From Pseudoscleropodium purum (taxonomy: Eukaryota > Streptophyta > Bryopsida > Hypnales > Brachytheciaceae): a stretch of 64,000 bases of DNA. Below are positions 13,788 to 26,907 of the stretch, piece by piece. Numbering within the stretch: the first letter of the stretch is position 1; every line of letters starts with the position of its first letter. The stretch spans positions 3,410,001-3,474,000 of the forward strand of contig OZ017797.1 in the NCBI GenBank assembly GCA_963969395.1, in the 5' to 3' direction. Both the position numbers and the translations under genes were made by a program. The notes beneath the pieces are model-generated. The model saw nothing but the letters and a program-made list of their open reading frames with translations. It was not told the origin of the DNA and searched no databases.

Positions 13788-16700
13788 ATGGCACCGTTAG
13801 AAGACGAAACTATGCGTCAATGCAAAGCGTGGTGGTACTCGGATCAGTGCATCCGGACGGAAGATATGACGAAGTTTGTGAATGTGCCGGATTGTGAAGA
13901 AGGTTATCCGTTATTGAAGAGTGAGTTGCCACCTGGCGACTTAATGCAACAACATCCTCATCACCCGTTGGTTTACTGGCCGGAGACGGAGCCTCGAATC
14001 ACACTTGGCTACTTGAATTTCATGTATTCCAAGCTGGTAAGTTGCTCTTTCTGGAAATATTCTACTCGTGGGCCTGATCTACGAGACTTTTTTGTTGCTA
14101 AAATATGAGAAGAACGATGCTTCTTTCCAGAAAAATGCCCTAGACTGTTTTAGGAGGTCAGAGCTCAAAATCTTTATTTTCTTTTGGATCTCGAAAATGT
14201 TGTGATAGGTACGAATACTGAAAACCACAGCCACAAAAGATATTGTAATTCGGCAGAAAGCAGTCCAGTGGTGTGTTGAGCTACTTCGCACTCCTGACTC
14301 TCGCGTCCGTTGTCTTGCTGCAGGTGCAGTCCTTCATTAGAAAATTGATTATGCTCTGTTTCTTTGGTTTTCGAATGATGCTTAATGTAAAGAATAGACG
14401 ATGCTGTTTATATCTGAAAATGCAAGATTATCTTTTCTGAATGTAGGAATTTTTCCCATGTTGGCCGAAATAGCACAAACGGAGGAAGACATGTATCTCA
14501 GGCAAGAGCTCGCCATGTGTTTCAAATATGCTTCAGGTGATTTGGACTTTGGTACTGCGTTGCATGACCTACGTTGAATCAGTAATGATTTGGTGCTTTA
14601 CATTTGTAGGCCCCTACATTGTGGCCTGGTGAAATAATTATCGTGGGTTTGGGACTTTGTTTTTTGAATTGACAGCCTCAACGGAAGCTTGGGACGATTT
14701 GGTCGACCTCAAGTGCATTGACAAACTTGTGGACTATGTAAGCTTTCAATGGACCACGAAAATTGCATCTAGTTGAAATGCGTAGTGCACATTGGGCCCA
14801 GGTGTTGATGTCATAATTTGGATTGGTTTTAGTTTGATGTCAATTTGTTGTTGCATCAGGTTAATGTCTGCCACAGAGTGTATTCCTTTGGTCTATTGAG
14901 GAAGAAAACATGCGGATATGCATAACTCAAGATATGTTATGTATATATTATTTCAACTAAAAAAATTTATTTTATTTAATGTGCAGGTCGGAGTTGACAA
15001 CACATTATTGAGAGGGAATGCTTTAAGTGCTCTCAATGATTGTTGTTATTCTGACAGAGGTATGTTTTCGTTTTCACCAAGTTATTTACAAAGAATTTTT
15101 GGAATTCAAAGTTCAAAGTTGGAAAGAGTAGTTATTGGTGACCCTTTCAATCAGTTGTCACCAAAGCAATACCATTATCACTGTATACGTCTTAATGCAT
15201 ATCACTTTCTTCTCTTCCTTGTTCCGAATTTGTCTGCAATGCTAAATTATTTTTGGCAATGTGTTTCCACAGCACGCGACGTGCTTGTCAATAAAGGTTC
15301 GACCTTGCAATTTCTCTTGGGGCGTATTAACCAAGAGGCAGACCGCTTAAACACCATTGCGGCATTGAATGTTCTGTCGAAATGTGTGATTGGATTGAAC
15401 TACTGCGAAAAGGCTATGGAGGAACTTCTAAATGTGGCTTTTCTTTCTGAGACGTGTCAAGTTGGTTAAATAAGGCATCATCCGATTCTGTATAATTAAT
15501 TTTCTACATAATTATGAAACACATTCGAAATTTTGCAATCCTGACGAATGTTTGTATAGGTTGATGCAGTGCCTGCTGCTCTACGTCTGATGAATTCCCT
15601 ATTTTTGGATTTGAAGGAGGCTGCTACAAGATTTCTTTGCCTTCTTTGGTGTGAGGCAATCCTTATACTTAAAAAAATATATCGCATTTGTTATTGGCAA
15701 TTCGAAATGCGTAGGAAAGTAAAAAATTAGGAGCAAACTACTCCATCATCAATATTCATCTGGTGATCATGCCTTGAAAGTTAAATACATAATTGCTTTA
15801 CGACAAAGAAGAGGGGAGATTGATGACAGAAATTTGTGAAGTCAGTAATCTAATTCGTAAGAGTAATCCTGATGAGCGCAGCTTCCACATCAAGGGAAAG
15901 GACCAAGCTATAAAGCAAGGTGCGATTGAGAAGCTTCTACCCTACTTGCATCACATTGAGCCCCGAATTCAAATCTTTGGTCTGGCTGCGCTTATGAGGT
16001 AATCCCAATTCCATTTCTTAAGCAGACTAGCTAGTTCCACTCTACAAACTGGTCTTCTACACTAATTAGCTCCAAGTCACATCACATTTCTTGAGCAGAC
16101 TAGCTAGTCCCACTTTACAAATTGGTCTTCTATACTAATTAGCTCCAAATCATGTCACACTTCAAGATCTATAGATGTGCAAAGAAGGTCTAAATTTGAC
16201 TAAACATAGTTATTTTAAAATTCAACTTCCAAATTTAGAAATTCTTTTTAGAGTGGAAAGGTCTTCAATAACATTAAGAAGCATGCATTGGCACTACCTT
16301 GGTTCTAAAGTAGATGGCTTAGAATATTCCACATCCATCAATAGCTAAGTGGACAAGTGGAGGCTCAATGTGATGAGTAGGGTGCATGAAGGAAAGGCAA
16401 TATGTAGGAAAGCTCTTAAATGTTATGTAAGTTGTGTTTGGTTTTAACTCAAAGTGTTTTCATTTCAAACCTATGAAATAAACTAACTATATGCAATTAC
16501 AAACTTTTCCTTATCAAAATCCAAGATATCTAATAAATTTTGTTCTTTTTATTGACATCATGATGAATTCTTTTTTGAACTTTTTAACAATGGAATCATT
16601 TTTGTTTAAAATTGTATGAAATGATTCTTCAACATGACCTCCATTAATTTAAGAGAAGAGATTTTTTCAATAAATTTTATAAAAGATATGATTTTTGTAT

Positions 16701-17994
16701 AAGATAATTCCAATTTGGACTTTAAAAAAGCATGCTTTAACCCAAAATAATTAGGAATATTGTCAAAAAGAAGCTATATTTTTGTAAGAAAAGTTAAATG
16801 CAAGGTATTAATTATATAGCGACTAATTTGAGAAGAGTAACCTACTAGTGATCCTCATTCATCAATAATTAATTATAGAATAGGAAACTTGAAATTATGC
16901 AAAATCTTACAACCTTTAGGGTGAAATTTTGGACAACTATAATTATGACCTTGGGACAACAAATTATAAACATTGTCATTATATTTTTAAGATTCTTACA
17001 TGAAATTACTTATTTTGAGTGTTTTTTTCAAAGTAGTGATGAAATTCTTAGAAAATGTCATGCCAGCTTGACAAAAAAATTTCATCCAAATAAATAAATA
17101 TTTTGTCTTTACAATGATGAACAATAGTCACTCTTATGGTAGTAGCTATTTTGCCATTTGAAATCACTTGCTTGCAAAATCCATATCTCTTGGGACAAAT
17201 TCTTGATTTTTAGTAATATATATGAACTTTTTTAATTTCTATTTCAAAGAGTTCTATTTGAAAAAAATAGTTCTTTGAAACTCTACAAAAACTGATTTCA
17301 ATTTCAAAGATGAAATCTTCTAAATTGACATGGTAGTTAACCTTTATAATCCCTCAAAGTATGTGACCAAATCACCCCTAGTTTGTTCTTAATTGACTAG
17401 TATGCTATTCATTATAAAATCCTCTATAAACAATTTTCATATGTAAGATTAGATTTCAATCATGTTTCATCAAAATTACGTCATGTTAATATAACGGTTT
17501 CATATTCAGAGGCCTAAAGGGGCTAATTTCAGAAACTAACTGATGGAAGTAAGATTGTGACTGCAGTATCACCATTGCAGTAGAGGGAAAATTCCGAATT
17601 TTTTTAGCAGATGGAGTTCCATATATAAAACCCATGTTGGATCTAACTGATGATGTCATATGTCTCTACATTTTGCAGGTACATTTAATGTTTCTTATTT
17701 CATTCTATTATGCAAATAATATGTTATTCTTTTGAATCTAGTATGTATAAAATATCTACTGATCAAACTCTACCTGAACTAATTTGATTATTTTTCTACC
17801 CTTGTCAATAAAAGTTGATGATAAATACTGCCCACCACCCTGGAGCAAGGGCAAAGCTACAAGATTGCATTCCAATGCTACGCAAGATGATTACTGAATC
17901 TACATCAGCTTGGTTGAAACGTACTTGTAGACAAGGTATTCAACAACTCCAGTTCACATCACGACCATATACAAACCTTAGATTTGTAACATAA
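13788..17994 (+). CDS. Armadillo-repeat protein, probable radial spoke head RSPH14-like
   Basis: Ten exons with GT-AG introns and consistent phases: 13788-14036, 14209-14323, 14447-14536, 14676-14737, 14987-15059, 15273-15460, 15560-15650, 15842-15998, 17567-17678 and 17815-17994, giving 438 aa. The start is the ATG at 13788 (MAPLEDETMRQC). The product is almost all helical repeats. The pattern matches RSPH14 (RTDR1): an early RQKAVQWCVELLRTPD repeat, then GAIEKLLPYL, a repeat with ALM..T..EGK-like spacing (ITIAVEGKFRIFLADG) and a C-terminal HHPGARAKLQDCIPMLRKM. In the known family RSPH14 is part of the radial spokes of motile axonemes. The role in sperm flagella is inferred, supported by IFT74 in the same window. 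The first 70 residues are a Trp/Cys-containing extension I cannot place. The acceptor of exon 8 (TTGTGAAG) is weak. The C-terminus assumes read-through of a possible donor at 17936; otherwise further exons lie downstream. It could also be another ARM protein. Confidence 0.75.
16012..16155. repeat. ~73-bp tandem duplication inside intron 8 of the RSPH14-like gene
   Basis: Two units share 'agcagactagctagt', 'ggtcttcta' and 'actaattagctcca' in order, at about 16012-16083 and 16085-16155, with a few substitutions. It lies in the only large intron (15999-17566) of the gene. Confidence 0.8.
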
Positions 17995-18189
17995 GTGCAA
18001 TGAGATTGAGTTACTTGAGATACTACAAATAGGGTAGCATGTGGAAAATTATTTTATGCTTTCAATATGAGCTTCCTTTACTTTTTCTTCAAAAATTTAC
18101 ACAAATTTCAAATTTCACAACTTAGAATTTATGATTAATTAAACTTTAAAAAAAATTGCAATTTTACTTATTTTCAACTCATTTTCATT

Positions 18190-20050
18190 AAGTCCCATTC
18201 ATGATGTGAAAATACAAAAGAAAGATTTTAAAGTTCAACTTCATGGTCATATGCCTATCTTCATATATTTAAATTTAGAGGTAGTTTAGGAATAATTGAA
18301 GAGAAAGAAGAAGATGATCAATGTAAAGAAATTAGAATCCATTTCAAACATGCAATTCTTGATTTTCAATTGAAATCTTATGTCTCATTTGGTTCATATT
18401 TTGGATGATGAATAAAGAGTTTTTTCTTCATTATGTTATTATCTTCTCAAGTAATAGTTTGGTCTTTAAAAATAATTTTAAAAAAAACAAAAAAACCCTC
18501 AATTGGAGATGGATTTCATGAAATGGAGGTACAATGCATGAAATAATCATAGAGATATATAAGAAAAAATAAAGAAAACTTCAAAAAAAGATTGAGACTT
18601 TGACTCGTAAAAGATCCTTGTGACAAAGAGGGAAATGTAGATTTAGAGTATTTATGAGAAAGTATATTATGGCTTGAAAAATATCTACACATAATATCTT
18701 CATCTTCTTGCACTGATTTCTTTTTCTTCCCATCCCTACACAAATTGATTGGGAACCTTGTACGAAAACCAAATCACAAAACTTCATATCATTATTATTG
18801 AAGAATAATTAAGCAAAATCTATTTTTTTAACATTCTTGGATGTACTTCATCTATTTTCTAGAGCTTCTTGTCTAAGTTCTTGAAATCACTCATAATCCA
18901 TGTAGGCTCTTCTGTGGCTTAAAAGAGTTAAGATTCTATAACCAATATTGTTTTCTAAAACATTTGAGTTCATCAAAAATGCTCAAAAAAGAAATCAATT
19001 GGACTTCATCTTTTGCCTCATTTGGGGTGCTACTATAGCTTTAGGTTCAATGCTTGGCCCTCTTTATATGTCCACAAATTAATCCCTGAAGGACCAAGTT
19101 GTATTTTTTTGCTACATAGAAATTTTGGGCAACTGCATGTAATTAAAGATTTCTATATTCTTGGCCTAAATTTTAATAGAAGGTGGGAATAAAGAATATC
19201 TTCCACATGCACTAAATTTCATGACATTTGGAAATAGGAGTAAAAAATTATAGCCTAATGTGCTTCTTTTTTTGCAATTGGGCTACTTAGTAGATTAGAA
19301 AAAATCACTTTTTTCAAAAACATAAATTTGAAATTGGTTTTCCAAAGTTATATATATGGAAAGCTTTGATTCATTTCAATTTTATCAATGAGTCAAAAGT
19401 TATGAGGATTTTTTGTTTGCAAGCAGTTATAAATTCCCTACTTTAAAATAAACTTTGAAATCCTTTATCTTAACCAATTTTCAATATTTTTGGAAAAAAA
19501 TGAAATCATAGGATGTAGATTATTTATTACAACATTTCAATCATTGAGATTGGCCTTTTTCAATTCTATATCTAAATTCTTAATAATTTAGTATTTTGAT
19601 CATTCTCTACTACTATTTATTTACTATTTTTTTCTTTTATGTTGTATAATTCCAAATGATCTGAAATATTTCAAGCATGTGGACAATTTAACTAGAAAAT
19701 ATAATCCAAAGAAACACCGCCATTTTGGTCATTTTTGCATAGAAAAGTGAGCTTGTGAAGTGCAAAGGCTTGTTTTGTATGGGGCCCAAAAAATAATTTA
19801 AATGAATTTAAAATGAAAATATTTTACAATCCACATGATAGAAATTTCTGAAGTTTTTACCACAAATTTTCAAGTCAGCATAATAAATGATCCTATGATT
19901 ACACGTGTCAAAAAAAGTGTTTTTTCAAAAATTTGGTATTTTTATTAAAAATGGTAGTCTTTGAGCATTTTTTATGAAAACATACTCATAGAATTTTAGG
20001 GGTTAACAATTCTTTTTTCCTTTGTATATTTGTTTTGTTCGATTTGATAG
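18190..20050. repeat. Interspersed AT-rich repeat family, copy A
   Basis: Four segments are shared in the same order and orientation with 31390-33800. The first is near 18215-18380 ('gttcaacttcatggtcat', 'gaaattagaa'). The second is near 18800-18900 ('ttcatctattttctag', 'gcttcttgtctaag'). The third is near 19070-19470 ('aaggaccaagttgtatttt', 'ggaaagctttgattcat', 'cctactttaaaata'). The fourth begins near 19990 ('ggggttaacaattc'). The first segment also recurs near 37090-37260. No open frame of note is present. It is probably an old, decayed transposable element. Confidence 0.7.
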
Positions 20051-22620
20051 CACAAGTCATGTACTACTCATTTTGCAACACACAACAATTGGAGTATTAT
20101 GGCAATTACTATAAGTTTTGTAGATTTTCAATGTTTACATTGTGTAAGTGCAATATAGAAAATGAAGATATTCAAAGACCTTTTGCAATGGACTTTGTAT
20201 GCACTATGGAAATTGAACATAGAGTGTGCTTCTAAAGAAAATTAATGTTTTTTAACCTTGAAGGCTACAACATCCTAAAAATGATTGATGGACGGGAAAA
20301 ATGATTTTAGCCTCTTAGAATTGACATTTCATCAATTCAATTTTTTTGTAAAGAATATACTAATTGCCCAATATTTTCACCAAATACAGTTTGAAATTTT
20401 TTTGGTACAAATATTTAATATGTTTAGAATAGAAGCATTCTATGACTTTTTAAATACAAAAGCATTTATATCAAAAAATTTATGGTGTAAGTGAAAATTA
20501 AATTTGAATGAATAATTATAGTTAAACTTTTGCATTTTTAGCCTCCTAAAACATTCATTAAGAAAAATCAAAATTGAATCTATAATCCAAATTTGAAATA
20601 ATTATTACTTTAGCTTTATTTGTATTACACAAAATTATTAATACTTAGTAAGATGAGTACACTAATCATATAGATGTGGTTACTCAAAAAAATTTATTAA
20701 ATATATTTTTCATACACTTTTTTATTAGTCTTCGAAACTTATCAAATTGTTATATGTCATTGAAACATATAATATAAAGCTACTATATAGTAGGCATAGT
20801 GACAAATTGTGTCACAATGCATCCAAAAATTAAAAAATAAATAAATTATAAATCCTACTCCCTTTCTAAGTTTAAAAATTAATTAACTAATCAAAATTAA
20901 TTCTCTCTCCTCCCTCCCCCCTTACTTGTAATTTTGACAATCAATATGGGACAATTCAAAATCCTATATCCTGTATCCGTACCCATATTTAGTACTTAAT
21001 ATTCAAACCTTAACTTAGAGAATCCTAATTGATTAACGGTCCAGGATTAATGGCCCCTGTGATCGATAGTCAAGGTTTTTTGGATCCATTGACAACAAAT
21101 AGGATCTCCCTTTTTTTGTAGAATACATCAATGGCATAGGAGTCTCTTGGAGGGGAGGCATGTACTACTTCTTTTCAGTAGATAGTGAGGTATTCCACGA
21201 TGTTGAGGGACTAAGAATATTTCATATTTTATATGAATTTTCTTCAGTCTTTATTCAAACACTTAGAATAGTTTCAAAATTTTCCAGAAAATGTAAAAAT
21301 TCAATGGCTTACAGAAGACATGATTTCATCTTTGAAAAATGAATGGGTCTAATTAGAGGTCTATTTGGGGGGAAATAACCACAAACCCTGAGAAGATACT
21401 TTGTGTTTTTGGGAAGATTTTAGAGAGGCCTATTGAATGGAAAATTAAAAATTTCATCCAATTTCTCGCCATATAGTTGCTTGAATGCATTTTAAGTGAA
21501 TGGAATTGAATATTCTCTCATTGTGGTTTATTTTGACTTTTCTATTTGAAAAGGTGCCAAATCCATTAATCTTCCTCCAATGTATTTTGGCAACTTCAAG
21601 CTCCTTGGTTTTGATGTGAATTTGAACCATGAAAATGATATTTTTTGAATTTAGGTTCATTGAATAAAGTATAGTTGAACTTTTGTTTCTATGCATTGAA
21701 CTTTGGTTCGTATATACTCCAACTTGAAAATTTGAGAAATTATTCCTCAAATTCAATATTTTATTGCAAAATTGAACTTTTGTCCTACAACAACCATTGT
21801 TAGTATCCTAATTTTTTAATTGGAAAAAGACAAAATAAATCATTTTACTCCATCCTATTTTACACTCTCATATACCTCCATGAAGAAATTTTCAGATTTC
21901 TTGAGCTAATTTTGTATTTGATCCAAATTTCTTTTAACTTTTTTCCTTAAAAAAATCTAGGTAAGTAATTTCAAGTTTGTACAAAATAAAATGAAAATTT
22001 CCTGACAATCATAAAAAAGACATACAATTTCATCCCTGAAGGATGAATAAGAAGAGTTATAACAATATAAAAAGATATATGAGGTAGAAGTACCTATTTT
22101 GGATAGGCCCCATGTAATTGCTTCATAGACTAACTTATTGTGGACAACAACTGGATGCAATGGTCATTGAAAAAAATTCTTGGTTTTTATCTTCTCGTCC
22201 ACTCATCTATCTTCCTTCTTGGCCTAGGGAGAAGTGCCAAAGCTAACCACAATAGGTGAGTCTATGAAATTAGAATGGGTCCAAGTGTAAAATCCACTTT
22301 TATATTCAATAAAATATTCATTTTTGGAGAAAAAAATTCGGGTTTTTTTTGGCATTCTTCCACCACAGCCTTATTTATGCACACACTGAACTCTATTCCC
22401 CATGACTTTCGCACATCATCCAGTCTCTGAAATGCTGAAGTTGTCCGAAATAAGTACTTATCCAAAATAGGTACTTCTACCTTAGTTATCATAAACACAG
22501 GGAGTCTTGGAGCAAACTAATCAGCATCTCCCAAAGTATCCACAATGAAAGTACGCTTACGCGAGCATCCAAACTTCTTCGTGAAATCAGTTCGTGCTTG
22601 CTAGCTGAAAAGGCTCAAGC
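20050..22620. other. AT-rich intergenic DNA, weak repeat similarity only
   Basis: No gene is recognised. The stretch near 21285-21345 ('cagaagacatgatttcat', 'aaaaatgaatg') resembles 34540-34600 and, more weakly, 33540-33600, so the interspersed repeat family continues through here. Open frames up to 100 codons lack domain character. Confidence 0.5.
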
Positions 22621-22904
22621 GCCGTCCACTCAAAGTAAGTTACGTGTACTAATCACAACATAATATTCTACATCCTTATGGCATCCTAGCCTGGCTGCTA
22701 AGAAAAGTCTCTCGATCTGTCGAAGCAGCAACCCTCTGGAACCAGCTAGCTTCTTCCGTTTTCTTCTTTTGTGGCACAAAGTGAAGAACCAGTTGCACAC
22801 AAGAGAACTAACCTGCTGGCAACCGCTCTTAATAATTATCCTACGGCGACGCCAGGTCGGTGTTGAACCAATCCTCAAAACTCCAAAGCAGCGCTTGGAT
22901 GGAG

Positions 22905-25900
22905 TCATCGCAGAGTAAGCTTAGGGGTGCTGGAGGAGCCTGTTGTTGGGGAAGGAGGTCCGCCACCGGAAGCTCCAGTTGGCTGCCTGGTGGGGCCTGC
23001 AGCGGGGAGAGCGGAACCCACATACCATATTATCTCCACGTGTTAACTTATGGCTACCACTGGGACACTACTGTAGCGGCAGCAGTGCCACGTGCCACAG
23101 TGACGCAGTGCGGTACATCTGTACTTTCGACAGGACCACATAACACTGGAATGACCACATAACACTGAACATTTAAAAAAAAAAAAAAAGGCACCGATCA
23201 ATCTGAACAGGACCCCCGGAATCCCAGCTGCAGGCGCCTCGCCTTGGAATATTCTTCACTCTGACGCTTCCTCCAGGTCCCTCACTCCTTCACTTGTAAT
23301 AAGGTAGGCATCTCCTCGGAACCGAGTGACAGGCCAGGAACTTCCAAAGAATTCCCATGAGCTCCATCTGTCAAATTCCCCTAGTCGAAACGCCTACCGA
23401 GGTCTGCCATTCCGCTCTAGGAGACTATTGTATCTCTGCAACTACGAACCCCAGCTCCTCGCTTGGAAGGCACAGGGCATGGCAAAGCTTGATGGATGTA
23501 ATGGAGCTTGCGGTCGCTTCTCATTCCAATATCCGCCTTGTGAGAATCAAAATCTCACTACAGAGTGGGGATATTTTCTGAGTTCTACCAGCTATTCTCC
23601 TTCAATTCCCATATTGAACAGGGGTTTTCCGTAGTTTTTGCTCTAACTAGAAGTTTTTATAGATTTCTTCACTGGTTTTTTTCCCAACTCCACCGGCTAA
23701 CAATGAACAAACGGGCGGTTCTCCCTGAATATGGGCTTGAAGTAATGGAGCTCGCAGTCGCTTTTGATTCCAATATACACCTTGTCGAATTAAGTCAATC
23801 TCACTACTGGGCATGATTTCCATTACAGTCGCAGTTGTGGCTCCTTCCCTAGCTTGGCATCGAGTCGTCACGAATTCTTTCTGCTGGATGCCGACTCCAT
23901 ATTCTAGCCTCCACTGCAAAAAACAATCACCCTCCCTCCTCCCTGTCCCCAAGAACAAAAAAGAAAGAAAGAAAGAAAGAAAGAAAGCAGTCAAAAATGA
24001 AAATGAAAATGAAACAACAATCAAAGAGAACAAAGAAGAGAACAAAGGAAAAGGGAAAAGAAGAAAAGGGAAGCGGAGAGAAGGAAGGAGAAGAAGAGGA
24101 GAAAAAAGACGCAACAAGAGGGCGGAAGAAAACAAAACTGATAAAAGAGGAGGAAAATGGAAGAAACAATAAAAGACAATAAAGGAATCATTCGACAACC
24201 CTCAAGAAAGGGAGAAGACAAGATCATCAATCATACCAAACTCCAAACTTCAAAAATCAATAGACACAGCACCTTCAAACTCGAAGCCATGATGCCACGA
24301 CGAGTCATTGAGAGCACAAAAAGTTCAAGACTGAAACAGCAAAAGACCTCTCGCCTCACAAAAGTCGACCAGAAAAGCTTCATTCTCAAGAACACAAACT
24401 TCAGGGCATTGACATGTTGAGGACTGAAAACAAAAGCTAGTTCTATCATAGCCCCATGAACAACCAGCAAGATTGTATTCGTGCGTCAAAGATCCATGGC
24501 ATGACACCACACTCACGCATGGAAAATACGAAACTCAACATCAACTTCAACAGACGAGCATTGGGTGAGGCACATACCACCATCGCGGGCTCGCCCTGGT
24601 CAATCCCATCAAGTACAACGGGTGGCTGAAGATCTGCAAGTCCATTTGCAACAATATGAGACAATAGCATCCAAAAAACAGAAGTACAAAATGTCCAAAC
24701 CGAAGGTAAAAGTAGAGGCTCCATGAATCATACATACCATTAGAGGTTCCGTTCACCATACAGGTGGAGTAGGATTTCTGCTTCGTGTGAAATTGCCTAA
24801 TCTCTTTGACATTGACTTTTTGGCACTTGAGTTTTAGCTCAAACGAATACAGATGTGGCGCAAGTTTCTAGATGGTTGTGGGGAAAGACTCAAAGTTCAC
24901 CTGTGCGGTGAAAGGTTAATTAGCATTTCGTCCAACACATGAGATAGACAAGGGTAGGACAAGCTTTACCCAATGCTAAGGTATCTGGTCCGAAACCAGT
25001 GCTCTTTGATGAGCTTCCAGCTCCGTTCGTTTTCGATTTCTTGCAGTTATCGCGAATCTGATTGTACCAATCTTTCGTCAAGCGAGGTGACACCTTCATT
25101 TGTAAAAAGTCCTTCTCATCCAGATCCTTGAACTCCTTCCGATGCCCATCACAATATTCCTTCATTGCGCGGAATGACCTCTTGAGCGTATCCATCCTCC
25201 CTCGACACTCATCCCCCGTCCTGCCTGGCACTGCCTTGGCTATGGTATCCCAATATGAGTCAGGAGCAGCGCCCTGCTCCACTCGAGTACCCACCTTCTT
25301 CGTGTTCAAAACTGCTCTCGATAGGTCATCTGTCTCTAATTTAGCCCAATTCTTTCCACGATTCCTGCACTTCTTCTGGGCCATGCCTGTCCCTTCTCCT
25401 GGAATGTCAGTGGAATTTCCTGAGTTTAGAGACGAAAAAGTCGAACTCTCGAAGGGCTGCTCAATGACCCTGCCTCCTTCACTGGGCTTTATGGGAAGAG
25501 CAACATCCTCTCCCTGAGCAGATTCAGTTCGTGCTCCGTCTCCATGCTTGCTCATGTCGTCGCCTCCCGGGCTGTGAGTCAGAGCAGGGGGCGAGGTCTC
25601 CATCCCAACCACTGAAAACAAAATGCACAAAAGTATACAAGAACAAGTTAGCTTCACAGGATCAGAGCTACTTAGCAATGGAAGACACATGAGCATGGAA
25701 TGGATGCACATCGATTTCAAGTGCCAATAAAAGGCTATATTCGTCGCATATATATTTCATAGTGCAAAAGTTGCATATGTGCCTTACCTTGTTCGGTGAC
25801 TTCCTTTGCACCGGAGGCTGGTGAGTCAACAGAATTCTCAATAACACCATTTTCTGACACGGCTTCCTGCATCTCCCGTGCTCGCGCTGCCAAAACGCTC

Positions 25901-25968
25901 TTATCCAGATCCTTCGGGTATGGAAGAAGGCTCTCCAGAACCATGACGTCATCCATCTCAGTCATCAT
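22905..25968 (-). CDS. Myb/SANT-like (trihelix-type) DNA-binding protein
   Basis: Probable transcription regulator. Coding exons on the minus strand: 25788-25968, 24970-25611, 24578-24633, 23781-23913 and 22905-22996. All have GT-AG ends and compatible phases, giving 367 aa. The start is the first ATG (25968) of a tandem ATG pair; the frame is open upstream but has no earlier ATG. Residues about 1-60 are acidic. The second exon has a Ser/Pro/Gly-rich linker, then a basic entry (NRGKNWAKLE) and a trihelix/Myb-like domain with spaced Trp and aromatic residues (NWAKLETDD, SYWDTIAKAVPGRTGDECRGR, LTKDWYNQI), followed by a Lys- and Ser-rich tail. The last two exons are less sure: the fourth could read through to a stop near 23647, and the final exon is also open in another frame to 22841. 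The two firm exons are the first two. Target genes are unknown. The 5' end of this locus is duplicated at 41619-42540. Confidence 0.75.
23490..23815. repeat. Duplicated ~80-bp segment at and near exon 4 of the trihelix gene
   Basis: Segments at about 23490-23575 and 23738-23815 share 'gtaatggagct', 'gtcgctt', 'attccaatat', 'ccttgt' and 'tctcacta'. The right copy contributes the 3' part of coding exon 23781-23913; the left copy lies in the following intron. An old local duplication has made an exon-like sequence twice. Confidence 0.65.
23957..24170. repeat. Purine-rich tract with (GAAA)n microsatellite in a trihelix-gene intron
   Basis: The plus strand is almost purely A/G for about 200 bases. 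It starts with seven or so GAAA units near 23960-23990 and continues as mixed AAG/GGA runs. In the sense direction of the gene this is a long pyrimidine tract in the intron ahead of exon 23781-23913. Long open frames on both strands here are a by-product of the low complexity. Confidence 0.85.
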
Positions 25969-26427
25969 TTCTGCTGGAGTTCTTACTTGGACACAACACC
26001 CAGTGAGTTGGAGTGCGGCTTCTTTACACAGAAGTGCGTCTTGGAGCTCGGCAAAGAATAAAACCTGATATAGAGAAACACATATGAGAAAGACACCCAA
26101 GTCCAATAGGAGATCCATCAAAAACGAAAGACAAGAGATCCCACGGGTGCTAGTCGAATTGGCACACGTGGAGTTTGTAACGCAGCCTATAAGGTCGACC
26201 GGCTGCTAAATCGAACATGGAAACAAGGAAATACCAAAACTCACTCCAGACATAAAATTGCAATCACCTCGCCATAAACAGTGTTAGGGTTCTACTGGAC
26301 ACCAAGAGGCTCCTCTTATGAATTGCAAATCGCGTGTCGGCTTCGTTAGAAATGTTTCTTAACAAGACGCAATTGCAAACTGACTAACAAACAAAATACG
26401 ACTGGGAACAAACAGATCAGACTGTAC

Positions 26428-26620
26428 CTTAGGGCCTGGATTTCGTTCTAGCTTGTGAGGAGAACCCCAAACCCCGAAACCTCCGACAGTTTCTTGTGCT
26501 CACCCAGTTGCCTCCTCCGTGCAAATCAAGCGACGAGTTCGTCTCACCAATTCGCCAACAAGCTCACGGTGCGTAATTTGCTTTCGATTTCCGAAGTTCG
26601 ACGATGAACAGACGTGATGC
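26428..26620 (-). promoter_or_regulatory. 5'UTR exon and promoter region of the trihelix gene
   Basis: On the minus strand a CCCTAAG|GTACAG donor at 26427 pairs with the acceptor TATATCAG before 26064, making a 363-base leader intron. The exon carries no in-frame ATG and an in-frame stop. The same exon and donor (ACG|GTACAA) are kept in the duplicate at 41.6-42.5 kb. The upstream limit of the exon is a guess. Confidence 0.5.
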
Positions 26621-26907
26621 TTGCCTAAGCCGACAGAATCCGAGGAGTACACACTTGCTGCTAGCTTCTCAGCTTCCACCAGAGCTGATCCGTATCGGAC
26701 TTGCTACAGTCCCGAAATTCATACAAGCAACGACTTTCAATGGAAAACCCTGCTTCGGTATTTGGACTTATCGGACCTAAGCTATATTTTATCGGAACTG
26801 CTACAGTTTTAAAGTAGTCGGGGGAAGACTGGGGTCGTGCGAGAGAGAACTATTTACTATGGCACTTCATATTTGATGTGAGCTTGCATTCATCGTTTAG
26901 GGTTTGG

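Noticed and set aside
23647..24198. 183-codon Phe/Leu/Ser-rich and Lys/Glu-rich frames on opposite strands
   Set aside because: Most of each frame is the purine-rich low-complexity intron tract. Only the part 23781-23913 has exon borders.
25062..25517. 151-codon plus-strand frame
   Set aside because: It is a shadow on the opposite strand of the trihelix domain exon.
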